The notes under the pieces: model-generated
What the model was told of the DNA's origin: nothing
The model's database searches: none
What the model saw: only the letters and a program-made list of their open reading frames with translations
Position numbers and translations under genes: made by a program
Part shown: positions 44,888 to 53,668 of the stretch, in pieces
How positions within the stretch are numbered: position 1 is the first letter of the stretch
Layout of the letters: every line of letters starts with the position of its first letter
Assembly: GCA_017435505.1 (NCBI GenBank)
Contig: JAFSEZ010000029.1
Location: 1-64,000 of the forward strand
DNA: 64,000 bases
Reading direction: 5' to 3'
Source of the DNA: Akkermansia sp.
GTDB taxonomy: Bacteria; Verrucomicrobiota; Verrucomicrobiia; Verrucomicrobiales; Akkermansiaceae

Positions 44888-44916
44888 TTGACAAGGCTGT
44901 TCTTCTCTGCTAGATA
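44888..44916 (+). promoter_or_regulatory. Promoter of the thioredoxin-like gene (predicted leaderless)
   Basis: TTGACA (44888-44893), 17-nt spacer, TAGATA (44911-44916), then 7 nt (AGAAGAC) to the ATG at 44924. Confidence 0.7.
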
Positions 44917-44923
44917 AGAAGAC

Positions 44924-45538
44924 ATGAATCATTTTTGTAAAGTTTTTTCCTTTCTCGCAGTACTGGGGCTGATGCCATGCCCCCTCATCGCACAAGATGA
45001 GGCTCCTGCCGCGCAAAGCTCTATCGCGACAAAAGTGACAGAGAATAAGAAAAAGAGCAAAAAAAACACAAAACCCCGTACCACGGTGGGACGGGCAATT
45101 GAGAACTTGGAGTATGTAACGGAATCCCGCCCCAACCCCAAGGCCAAGAACTTCATTTACCTATTCTCCGCAAGCTGGTGTAATTCCTGCAAATTATACA
45201 TGCCGAAATTTGTGGATGAATATCCGAAAATGGCCAAAAAGAACCAAGTGGAGATTATTCTCATGAGCCCGGATTCAGAGGAAAACATCAAGAAATACGT
45301 GGAACAGTACAAAATAGATTTCCCGGCTCTGGCATTCAGCTCACAAAACACGAAACTCAAGAGCCTCCCCGGCATGCAAAGCTACGAAAACATCCCCTAT
45401 GCCATCATGGTCAACGGCAGGGGTGACACGCTGTATGCAGGACACGCCACCGGCATCATGAATTGGGAAAGCCTCATTTCAAAAACCCCCGTCAAAAAAA
45501 GGATAAGAAAAAGCGCAAGTAAAAGTGAAACACCTTAA
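44924..45538 (+). CDS. Exported thioredoxin-like protein
   Basis: A 204-residue protein with a signal peptide (about 1-23, cleavage after L-I-A). A lysine-rich linker (about 37-55) precedes a thioredoxin-like domain. The redox motif W-C-N-S-C-K has C86 and C89, and the cis-proline region is I-P-Y-A-I. The C-terminus is again Lys/Arg-rich. It is probably a periplasmic disulfide reductase or oxidase; the partner is unknown. It is a single gene with its own promoter. Confidence 0.82.
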   Translation: MNHFCKVFSFLAVLGLMPCPLIAQDEAPAAQSSIATKVTENKKKSKKNTKPRTTVGRAIENLEYVTESRPNPKAKNFIYLFSASWCNSCKLYMPKFVDEYPKMAKKNQVEIILMSPDSEENIKKYVEQYKIDFPALAFSSQNTKLKSLPGMQSYENIPYAIMVNGRGDTLYAGHATGIMNWESLISKTPVKKRIRKSASKSETP

Positions 45539-45684
45539 TCTTCCATAGGGAGGATGGGGCGAATGCCCCGCAGCGGCAAAAAATTCTCGCAACAATTTCT
45601 GCCGATGAAAGAATCTCCTTTCCTTATATCCTGCTTTACAAACGTCTTTTCTCTTATCTACCTTCATTATTTTCTTCTTTTGAC

Positions 45685-45713
45685 TTGCAAAGCACGAACT
45701 TTGGGGTTAGAAT
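45685..45713 (+). promoter_or_regulatory. Promoter of the aldolase gene
   Basis: TTGCAA (45685-45690), 17-nt spacer, TAGAAT (45708-45713). The leader to ATG 45768 is about 48 nt, but an in-frame ATG at 45726 lies only 12 nt after the -10 box. Confidence 0.65.
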
Positions 45714-45767
45714 ACGCCCCGTAAGATGCGTGCCCTGCACGCTGTAACGATAAACCCATTCAGTACC

Positions 45768-46793
<1,026 letters not shown>

Positions 46794-46824
46794 TTCCCGG
46801 CTACAGAGCAAACTCAATTTCACG

Positions 46825-46856
46825 GAAGCTGCGGCATATGCCGCAGCTTCTTTTTT
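46825..46856 (+). terminator. Rho-independent terminator after the aldolase gene
   Basis: A 26-bp perfect palindrome (arms 46825-46837 and 46838-46850, GAAGCTGCGGCAT and its complement) with T6 following. Confidence 0.92.
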
Positions 46857-46904
46857 ACATTTTGCATTTCACTTTATCAGAATGCCTTATCTGCACCAAT
46901 TTCC

Positions 46905-46933
46905 TTGACAACAGGTTAGTTTGCATGTAAGCT
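46905..46933 (+). promoter_or_regulatory. Promoter of the NSS transporter array
   Basis: TTGACA (46905-46910), 17-nt spacer, TAAGCT (46928-46933). The predicted leader before GTG 46953 is about 12 nt. Confidence 0.6.
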
Positions 46934-46952
46934 TTGTGCGTTATTTTTGGCC

Positions 46953-48683
46953 GTGAGTAAGAAAGAAAAAAACGAAAATTGGAGCTCGAATCTGGGCGTA
47001 GTGTTGGCCGTGGCAGGTAGTGCCATTGGCTTTGGCAATTTTTTGCGTTTTCCCGGGCTAGCCGCCCAGTATGGTGGCGGAGCCTTTATGATAGCGTACT
47101 TTTGTGCATTTTTCCTGATGGGAATACCGCTGAGCTGGGTTGAATGGGCTATCGGCCGCAAAGGTGGAGCCCTCGGCGGGCACAGCTCGGCCTCCGTGTT
47201 CTACCTGATAGCCCAGCACCGCACATGGAAGTACTTAGGGCTCACAGCCGTCATCGTTCCTTTGTCCATCAGCATGTATTACATGGCATTGGAAGGGTGG
47301 ACGCTGGGCTATGCCTGGCACACCGCCATAGGTGATTTGAATCTGGCAGGCAGCGCTGAGTATGGTGATTTTTTCACTAAGTTTACCGGAGCTGGGAGTG
47401 ATGGCTCCGTCTTTTTGGGTGGAGAAAGCACGTTGCTCATCTTCTTTTTACTGGCAGTACTGGCCAATTTTTGGTTACTGTACCGCGGAGTGAGCAAGGG
47501 CATTGAGTGGTTCAGCAAAATCAGCATGCCCATTCTGTTGATTACGGCCATTATCATCCTTGTACGCGTGCTCACCATGGGCACACCGGATGCCACACAC
47601 CCGGAGCGCAATGTCAACCAAGGGCTGGGCTACATGTGGAACCCCGATAAGGTGATGCTGGTGAACCAAGACAACAAGGTACTGGACATGGTGCCTGCCG
47701 GTGCCACGGAGGAAGAAAAAGCTGTCCAGTTACAGCGTTTACAAACGTCCAATCCCGGCACAACCATCCGCGAGGAGCACATCACCCTGTTCAAGGGGCT
47801 CTGCAACCCGGATTTGTGGATTACAGCAGCAGGGCAGATTTTCTACTCTCTTTCCATCGGATTTGGCATTGTCTGTTCGTATGCCAGCTACGTACGCAGA
47901 CGCAAAGATATTGCGCTGGGCTCCATCACCGCCAACGCAGCCAATGAAGTAGCGGAAGTGGGCTTGGCCGGCATGATGATTATTCCCTCCGCAGTCTCTC
48001 TGCTGGGTGTGGCAGCCGCTGCAGGCACCAGCACCTTCGGTTTGGGCTTCAACGTGCTACCTCAAGTCTTTGCCAGCATGCCGGGCGGGCAATTTTTCGG
48101 CACTCTTTTCTTTGTACTGTTGGCCATTGGTGCTATCACCAGTGCAATTTCCATCTTGCAGCCCGCAGTAGCCTTTGTGGAAGAATTCTGGAATCTGCGG
48201 CGCGTGCAGAGCGTGAGCATAATAGCGTTTCTTCTGGTGGTAGGCTCCCTGCTCGTGGTGTGGTTCACGGGGGATGGGCTCATCGCGCTGGACACGCTTG
48301 ATTTCTGGTTAGGCACCATGAGTCTCTACTTCAGCTCCGCGCTATTCCTCATTATGTTCCGCTTTGTATGGGGTACACCCAAGGGGCTGGCCGAGCTACG
48401 CAGCGGAGCGGCCATGCGCATAGGTCGAGGCGTGGCATTCCTCATCAACTGGGTAACACCGGTCATCATGCTCACCATTTTTGTGGCATGGTTGTATCAG
48501 AACCTGTTTGTGAAGCAGAGCTACCACATCACCAACATACTGGAAGGCAAGCCCGGTGCTATCTTCCCGCTGGCGTGGGTACTGCTGGTCACCCTATTCT
48601 TCTGCTTCGTAGCCCACACATCCCATCGCTTCAAGAAAAAAGCCGAGTTGGAAACAAAGTACGAACGCGAACCTTTCATGTAA
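46953..48683 (+). CDS. NSS (neurotransmitter:sodium symporter) family transporter 1
   Basis: A 576-residue membrane protein with about 12 helices. The N-terminal W-S-S-N-L-G-V-V-L-A-V-A-G-S-A-I-G-F-G-N-F matches the sodium- and substrate-binding TM1 of LeuT-type symporters, which import amino acids with Na+. Between TM5/6 and the next helices lies an unusual hydrophilic insert of about 60 residues (M-V-P-A-G-A-T-E-E-E-K...I-R-E-E-H-I-T-L-F). GTG 46953 is taken as start; TTG 46947 is an alternative. Two close paralogues follow at once, so this is the first gene of a tandem array. Confidence 0.9.
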   Translation: MSKKEKNENWSSNLGVVLAVAGSAIGFGNFLRFPGLAAQYGGGAFMIAYFCAFFLMGIPLSWVEWAIGRKGGALGGHSSASVFYLIAQHRTWKYLGLTAVIVPLSISMYYMALEGWTLGYAWHTAIGDLNLAGSAEYGDFFTKFTGAGSDGSVFLGGESTLLIFFLLAVLANFWLLYRGVSKGIEWFSKISMPILLITAIIILVRVLTMGTPDATHPERNVNQGLGYMWNPDKVMLVNQDNKVLDMVPAGATEEEKAVQLQRLQTSNPGTTIREEHITLFKGLCNPDLWITAAGQIFYSLSIGFGIVCSYASYVRRRKDIALGSITANAANEVAEVGLAGMMIIPSAVSLLGVAAAAGTSTFGLGFNVLPQVFASMPGGQFFGTLFFVLLAIGAITSAISILQPAVAFVEEFWNLRRVQSVSIIAFLLVVGSLLVVWFTGDGLIALDTLDFWLGTMSLYFSSALFLIMFRFVWGTPKGLAELRSGAAMRIGRGVAFLINWVTPVIMLTIFVAWLYQNLFVKQSYHITNILEGKPGAIFPLAWVLLVTLFFCFVAHTSHRFKKKAELETKYEREPFM

Positions 48684-48693
48684 AACCATCGTT

Positions 48694-50385
48694 ATGGGCG
48701 CAAATCCCCTTGAATCCGACCATTGGAAGAGCAATCTGGGCGTTATGCTGGCGGTGGCCGGTAGTGCCATTGGCTTTGGTAACTTTCTGCGCTTCCCCGG
48801 CTTGGCCGCACAGTATGGCGGTGGAGCTTTCATGGTGGCCTATTTCTGCTGTTTCCTGCTGTTGGGATTACCGCTTTGCTGGGTAGAGTGGAGCATTGGT
48901 CGCTGCGGCGGCGTACTGGGTGGGCATAGTCCGGCTTCTGTCTTCCAGCTGATTGCTCAAAAACCCCTCTGGAAATATGTGGGCATCTTGGGCATTCTGG
49001 CCGGACTCAGCATCAACGTGTACTACATCTACATGGAAGGCTGGACCCTGGGCTACGCCTGGCACACCATCGTGGGCGATTTAAATCTGGACTCCCCCGC
49101 GGCCTACCAAGCATACTTTGCCAACTTTGTGGGATCCGGGGCAGACGGCCACTTCTTCAGCGGTAACACCACAGCCCCTATCTTCTTTGTACTGGCGCTG
49201 GTGGCCAATTTCTGGCTCATATACCGCGGTGTAAGCAAGGGCATTGAGTGGTTCTGCAAATGGAGCATGCCTGTGCTTTTCATCGTAGCTATCATCATCT
49301 TAGTGCGAGCTCTCACCATGGGAACACCCGATGCCGCCCATCCGGAACGCAGTGTAAGCGAGGGCTTAGGCTACATGTGGAACCCCAACAAACTCGTGCT
49401 GGTAGATACCGCCACAGATAAAACCATCGGCATGGTACCGGCTTCTGCCACCACAGAGGAAAAAACAGCCCTGCTCTCCCGGCTGCAAACAGAATACCCT
49501 CATACCACCATCGGAGAGAAAAAAATCACCTTCTGGCAAAGCCTCTTTAACCCTGAAATGTGGCTACGCGCCGCCGGGCAGGTTTTCTTCTCGTTATCTG
49601 TAGGTTCCGGATCCATATGCTGCTATGCCAGCTTTGTGCGCCGCCGCAAGGATATCGCCCTGAGCGCATTGAGTGCGGGAGCCGCCAATTCGGTGACGGA
49701 AGTGGGGCTTGCCGGCCTTACCATCATCCCGGCCACGGTGGCCTTGTTGGGTGTTGCGGCTGCGGCCACCACCAGCAGCTTCGGGCTGGGCTTCAATGTG
49801 CTACCCCAAGTCTTTGCAGCCATGCCGGGTGGTTGCTTTTTCGGTCTTCTTTTCTTCCTGCTACTCTTTATCGCCGCCGTTACCAGTGCGCTCTCGCAAG
49901 TGCAGCCTGCCGTAGCCTTTGTTGAGGAGTATTGGAATCTACGCCGGGGGCAGAGCATCGCCCTCGTGGCATGCCTGTTGTTGGTTGGGGCTATTGCCAT
50001 CATCTGGTACACAGAAGGCCTGCTCGCTCTGGATAGCATCGACTTCTGGGTTGGCAGCCTGATTCTCTACATCACAACAGGCATCAACCTCATCTTCTTC
50101 AACCACATCTGGGGTACAGAAAACGGCATGGCGGAGCTGAAGTACGGTGCACGCATCCGCATACCGCGCTGCGCAGCATTCATCATCCGCCGGGTGACCC
50201 CACTTATCATGCCTACCATCTTTACAGCCTGGGTCTACCAAGAACTTTTCGTCACCCGAAGCAGCTATGTTGCTAACATCGCAGAAGGAAAAATCGGTGC
50301 TATTCTTCCCCTCGTATGGGCCATTGGTATCACGGTATTCTTCTGCATTGTAGCGGCCACCTCCCGCCGCTTCAACAAACAATAA
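48694..50385 (+). CDS. NSS family transporter 2
   Basis: A 563-residue paralogue of the gene 10 bp upstream. TM1 reads W-K-S-N-L-G-V-M-L-A-V-A-G-S-A-I-G-F-G-N-F. The same insert is present (M-V-P-A-S-A-T-T-E-E-K-T-A-L-L-S-R-L). It has T-S-S-F-G-L-G-F-N-V-L-P-Q-V-F-A near TM8. Substrate is presumably an amino acid. It differs from its neighbours in TM3 and loop sequences, so the three copies may have different substrates. Confidence 0.9.
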   Translation: MGANPLESDHWKSNLGVMLAVAGSAIGFGNFLRFPGLAAQYGGGAFMVAYFCCFLLLGLPLCWVEWSIGRCGGVLGGHSPASVFQLIAQKPLWKYVGILGILAGLSINVYYIYMEGWTLGYAWHTIVGDLNLDSPAAYQAYFANFVGSGADGHFFSGNTTAPIFFVLALVANFWLIYRGVSKGIEWFCKWSMPVLFIVAIIILVRALTMGTPDAAHPERSVSEGLGYMWNPNKLVLVDTATDKTIGMVPASATTEEKTALLSRLQTEYPHTTIGEKKITFWQSLFNPEMWLRAAGQVFFSLSVGSGSICCYASFVRRRKDIALSALSAGAANSVTEVGLAGLTIIPATVALLGVAAAATTSSFGLGFNVLPQVFAAMPGGCFFGLLFFLLLFIAAVTSALSQVQPAVAFVEEYWNLRRGQSIALVACLLLVGAIAIIWYTEGLLALDSIDFWVGSLILYITTGINLIFFNHIWGTENGMAELKYGARIRIPRCAAFIIRRVTPLIMPTIFTAWVYQELFVTRSSYVANIAEGKIGAILPLVWAIGITVFFCIVAATSRRFNKQ

Positions 50386-50406
50386 ATCTTCACCCTCCAT
50401 CTCAAC

Positions 50407-52113
50407 GTGAACACAACAAAAAAAACAGAAACATGGAACTCGAATCTTGGCGTAGTGCTGGCCGTAGCCGGCAGTGCCATCGGGTTCGGTAACTTCCTGC
50501 GCTTCCCCGGACTGGCAGCTCAGTACGGCGGTGGCGCATTCATGATAGCATACTTCACAGCCTTTCTCCTGCTGGGTATTCCGCTTAGCTGGGTGGAATG
50601 GACTATCGGCCGCAAAGGCGGCAGTTTGGGTGGACACAGTACCGTGAGCATTTTCTACCTGCTCAGCGGAAAGACGCGCTGGAAATACCTGGGCATTGCC
50701 GGTGTGGTGGCCACTATCGGCATTGCCATGTACTACATACCCCTGGAAAGCTGGACCATCGGCTACGCCTGGCACACCGCCATGGGCGATTTGCAGCTGC
50801 AATCCGCAGAAGAATACGGCAATTTCTTTGCGCAATATGTGGGGCTCACCGGCGATGGTGATATCTTCTTCGGTACCGGCGGGCAACTCATCTTCTTCGC
50901 CGTGGCCATCCTCGCCAACATGTATGTGATTTTCCGTGGTGTAAGCAAGGGTATCGAGACATTCTGCAAGTGGAGCATGCCTGTGCTGCTCATTACCGGT
51001 CTCATCATCATGGTGAGAGTCCTCACTCTGGGGACTCCTGATGCAGCCTACCCCGAACGCAATGTCAACCAAGGTCTTGGGTACATGTGGAATCCCACCA
51101 AGAACATGCTCGTGGTCGAAGGCAAGGAAGTCAACATGATTCCCGCCCAAGCCACGGCCGAGGAAAAGGCTGCCCTGGTGCAGAAAGTACAAGCAGCCAA
51201 TCCCGGCAAAGCAGTTGAAGTAAAACAAATCACCCTCACCCAAGGCTTACTCAACCCCGAAATGTGGATTGCTGCTGCCGGGCAGGTTTTCTTCTCCCTC
51301 TCCATTGGTTTCGGCACGGTATGTTCCTACGCCAGTTATGTGCGCCGCCGCAAAGATATTGCCCTGAGCTCACTTACTGCGAACTCTGCCAACGAAGCCA
51401 TTGAGGTGGGCATGGCCGGCATGATGATTATCCCCGCAGCCGTGGCCTTCTTAGGCGTGGTGGCGGCGGCAGGTTGCGGCACCTTCGGACTGGGCTTCAA
51501 CGTGCTGCCCCAAGTGTTTGCAGCCATGCCCGGCGGCATCATCTTCGGCACCATGTTCTTTTTTCTGCTCTTCATCGGTGCTATTACCAGCGCCATTTCC
51601 ATGTTGCAGCCATCCATCGCTTTCTTGGAGGAATTCTGGGAACTGCGCCGTGTACAAAGCGTGGCCCTGGTGGCCTTCCTCGTCACCATCGGCACCCTCT
51701 TGGTGGGCTGGTTTACGGAAGGGCTCATGGCGCTGGACACCATGGACTTCTGGTTTGGCACCATGTTCCTCTACCTTACATCCTGCTTATTCTTCACCAT
51801 CTTCAACTATGCGTGGGGCACCAAGAAAGGTCTGGAGGAACTGCGCCAAGGTGCGGCCATTCCCCTGCCTCCGGGCTTGGGCTTCATTCTTCGTTGGGTC
51901 ACCCCCAGCATTCTGCTGATTATCTTCGGCTCATGGCTTTATAAGAACATCTTTATCCAGCTGAGCCCGCAGGTGCTCAATCTCATTAACTGCGAACCCG
52001 GTGCTCTCTTCCCCATCGTGTGGGTGATGATGGTGGCCATCTTCTTCGCCTTTGTCATCTACACTTCCCGCAAGTTCCACAAACACACCAACCCCGACGA
52101 CCTTAACGACTAA
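50407..52113 (+). CDS. NSS family transporter 3
   Basis: A 568-residue paralogue of the two upstream genes, with a GTG start 21 bp after the previous stop. TM1 is W-N-S-N-L-G-V-V-L-A-V-A-G-S-A-I-G-F-G-N-F and the insert reads M-I-P-A-Q-A-T-A-E-E-K-A-A-L-V-Q-K-V. It is closer to copy 1 than to copy 2 by eye. It is followed 16 bp later by a MetS-like small subunit gene, a partner typical of MetP-type NSS importers. Confidence 0.9.
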   Translation: MNTTKKTETWNSNLGVVLAVAGSAIGFGNFLRFPGLAAQYGGGAFMIAYFTAFLLLGIPLSWVEWTIGRKGGSLGGHSTVSIFYLLSGKTRWKYLGIAGVVATIGIAMYYIPLESWTIGYAWHTAMGDLQLQSAEEYGNFFAQYVGLTGDGDIFFGTGGQLIFFAVAILANMYVIFRGVSKGIETFCKWSMPVLLITGLIIMVRVLTLGTPDAAYPERNVNQGLGYMWNPTKNMLVVEGKEVNMIPAQATAEEKAALVQKVQAANPGKAVEVKQITLTQGLLNPEMWIAAAGQVFFSLSIGFGTVCSYASYVRRRKDIALSSLTANSANEAIEVGMAGMMIIPAAVAFLGVVAAAGCGTFGLGFNVLPQVFAAMPGGIIFGTMFFFLLFIGAITSAISMLQPSIAFLEEFWELRRVQSVALVAFLVTIGTLLVGWFTEGLMALDTMDFWFGTMFLYLTSCLFFTIFNYAWGTKKGLEELRQGAAIPLPPGLGFILRWVTPSILLIIFGSWLYKNIFIQLSPQVLNLINCEPGALFPIVWVMMVAIFFAFVIYTSRKFHKHTNPDDLND

Positions 52114-52129
52114 CCTCACTTTAAACATC

Positions 52130-52246
52130 ATGACTATTGCTGGTATCATCACCATGTTGCTCTCCATCGGCATTGTATGGGGGCTCTTCATCGTATGCTG
52201 CACCAAGCTCGTCAAGAGCGACAAGGAAAGCAACGAAGAATCCTAA
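52130..52246 (+). CDS. MetS-like small subunit of an NSS amino-acid importer (38 residues)
   Basis: A 38-residue single-helix protein: M-T-I-A-G-I-I-T-M-L-L-S-I-G-I-V-W-G-L-F then I-V-C-C-T-K-L-V-K-S-D-K. The pattern (short N-terminus, one helix with an I-V-W-G-G/L segment, basic end) matches the methionine/alanine importer small subunit of MetPS in Corynebacterium, which is needed for activity of its NSS partner. It follows NSS copy 3 by 16 bp and ends before a terminator, so it closes the operon. The open frame upstream of the ATG is not needed. Confidence 0.75.
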   Translation: MTIAGIITMLLSIGIVWGLFIVCCTKLVKSDKESNEES

Positions 52247-52276
52247 GTCCCCTACAACCGGCAACTATACTCCTTC

Positions 52277-52310
52277 TCGGCTGCGCCACTAACCGGGTGC
52301 AGCCGATTTT
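52277..52310 (+). terminator. Terminator after the NSS operon
   Basis: TCGGCTGC (52277-52284) pairs with GCAGCCGA (52299-52306); a short T4 run follows, ending 12 bp before the MATE start. Confidence 0.7.
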
Positions 52311-52321
52311 CCTGCATACCC

Positions 52322-53656
52322 ATGAAAAAGCTGAGCCGACACGACCGCCGTGAGCTGTGGAGCTACCTCATGCCCTCCATCATCGGAATGACAGTGGCAG
52401 GTTCTTTCAGCATTGTGGATACCATCTTCATTGGCCGAGCCACGGGAGAAACCGGGCTGGCAGCGGTAGCCGTCACCTGGCCTTTGCTGATGATGGTCAT
52501 GGCCGTGGGGTCTCTTTGCGGCGGCGGCGGCGCGGTGTTGGTATCTCAAGCGCGGGGGGCAAAGGAAGAACAAGCTGCACAAACAGCCTTTCGCATGACA
52601 TGGGGGCTAAGCCTGATCTTCTCCCTCGTACTCACACTGGCCCTTCTCCCCTTCCTCCCGCCTATGCTACGAGCAATGGGCGCGGATGAACAGTTAATGC
52701 CCCAATCGCTGGCATACGCCCGCATCATGCTGGGCGGCTTGGTGCTGAGTGTACTCATGAGCATGTTTATTGAGGTGATTCGCAACGATGGCAGCCCCAA
52801 GCTTGCCATGTGGATGGTGGTGCTGGGGCTGCTCGTGAACACCACGCTGGACTGGTACTTCATCATGCAGCTGGGCTGGGGAGTGAGCGGTGCTGCGTGG
52901 GCCTCCATCATAGGCGAAGCCACATCTGCCATAGTGGGCATTTATTACTTTTGCACACGCCATACCACGCTGCGTTTCCCACTGCGATTGCGGCGGGAAG
53001 ATTGGCTGCGCACAGCAGAAATACTGCGCACCGGTACACCGATTTTCGGCGGCAGTATCGCTATCATCGCCATGCTGTATCTGCACAATTTTCAAAGCTT
53101 GCGCTACGGGCAGGTGGATGGACTTGCCGCCTACACCATGGTGGCTGCAGTGGAAAGCCTGGGCTCACTTCTGCTCAGCGGGCTGGCCGGTGGTATGCAA
53201 CCCCTTACCGCTCGCATGTACGGTGCCAAGGAATACGCCCGCCAAAACTCCATCGGGAATTATAGCTATGCCCTGGCATTTGGCTTGGGAGTGGTGCTGA
53301 TGCTGTTCAGCTTTGCCACCTGCACAGTCATGCCGGCGTGGATGGGGTTGAGCGGGCACGCCGGCCAACTCGCGAGCCGAGGGCTGGTGCTGAGTGCCCC
53401 GGCGTTCCTCCTGCTGGGGGTCATCCGCGTAGCAGCTTATTACTACCAATCTACCGGCAAAACCTTGGATTCCTCTCTGCTCATTTATGGTGATTCCTTT
53501 GTGGTGTTGCCACTGTGCCTATTCACCCTACCGCTGCTGTGGGGTATGGATGGGGTATGGCTTTCCATGCCCATCTCGCGCGTGCTCTTATTTGGAGTTC
53601 TGCTGTATCTGTGGTACGGCAAAAAAAAGCCCGGCAAAGCCGGGCGGAAGAATTGA
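52322..53656 (+). CDS. MATE family efflux transporter
   Basis: A 444-residue membrane protein with 12 predicted helices in two similar halves, as in MATE drug/cation antiporters. It shows I-V-D-T-I-F-I-G-R-A-T-G in helix 1-2, G-S-L-C-G-G-G-G-A-V-L-V-S, and A-Y-T-M-V-A-A-V-E-S-L-G-S-L-L-L-S-G-L-A-G-G-M-Q-P-L in the second half. MATE pumps export cationic drugs or metabolites with Na+ or H+. Its last codons (K-K-K-P-G-K-A-G) double as the terminator of the convergent sulfatase gene. Confidence 0.9.
   Translation: MKKLSRHDRRELWSYLMPSIIGMTVAGSFSIVDTIFIGRATGETGLAAVAVTWPLLMMVMAVGSLCGGGGAVLVSQARGAKEEQAAQTAFRMTWGLSLIFSLVLTLALLPFLPPMLRAMGADEQLMPQSLAYARIMLGGLVLSVLMSMFIEVIRNDGSPKLAMWMVVLGLLVNTTLDWYFIMQLGWGVSGAAWASIIGEATSAIVGIYYFCTRHTTLRFPLRLRREDWLRTAEILRTGTPIFGGSIAIIAMLYLHNFQSLRYGQVDGLAAYTMVAAVESLGSLLLSGLAGGMQPLTARMYGAKEYARQNSIGNYSYALAFGLGVVLMLFSFATCTVMPAWMGLSGHAGQLASRGLVLSAPAFLLLGVIRVAAYYYQSTGKTLDSSLLIYGDSFVVLPLCLFTLPLLWGMDGVWLSMPISRVLLFGVLLYLWYGKKKPGKAGRKN
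53621..53645 (-). terminator. Terminator of the sulfatase gene, inside the MATE coding end
   Basis: On the minus strand GCCCGGC-TTT-GCCGGGC (53645-53629) is followed by T8 (53628-53621). It lies in the last 12 codons of the MATE gene on the other strand. Confidence 0.8.
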
Positions 53657-53668
53657 TATTCGTTTATT

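Noticed and set aside
45556-45569. GGGGC-GAAT-GCCCC hairpin after the thioredoxin-like gene as terminator
   Set aside because: The stem is only 5 bp and no T-run follows, so support is too weak.
49939-51243. 434-codon open frame on the minus strand
   Set aside because: Antisense to two NSS transporters; its sequence mirrors their repeated codons and has no membrane or domain pattern.
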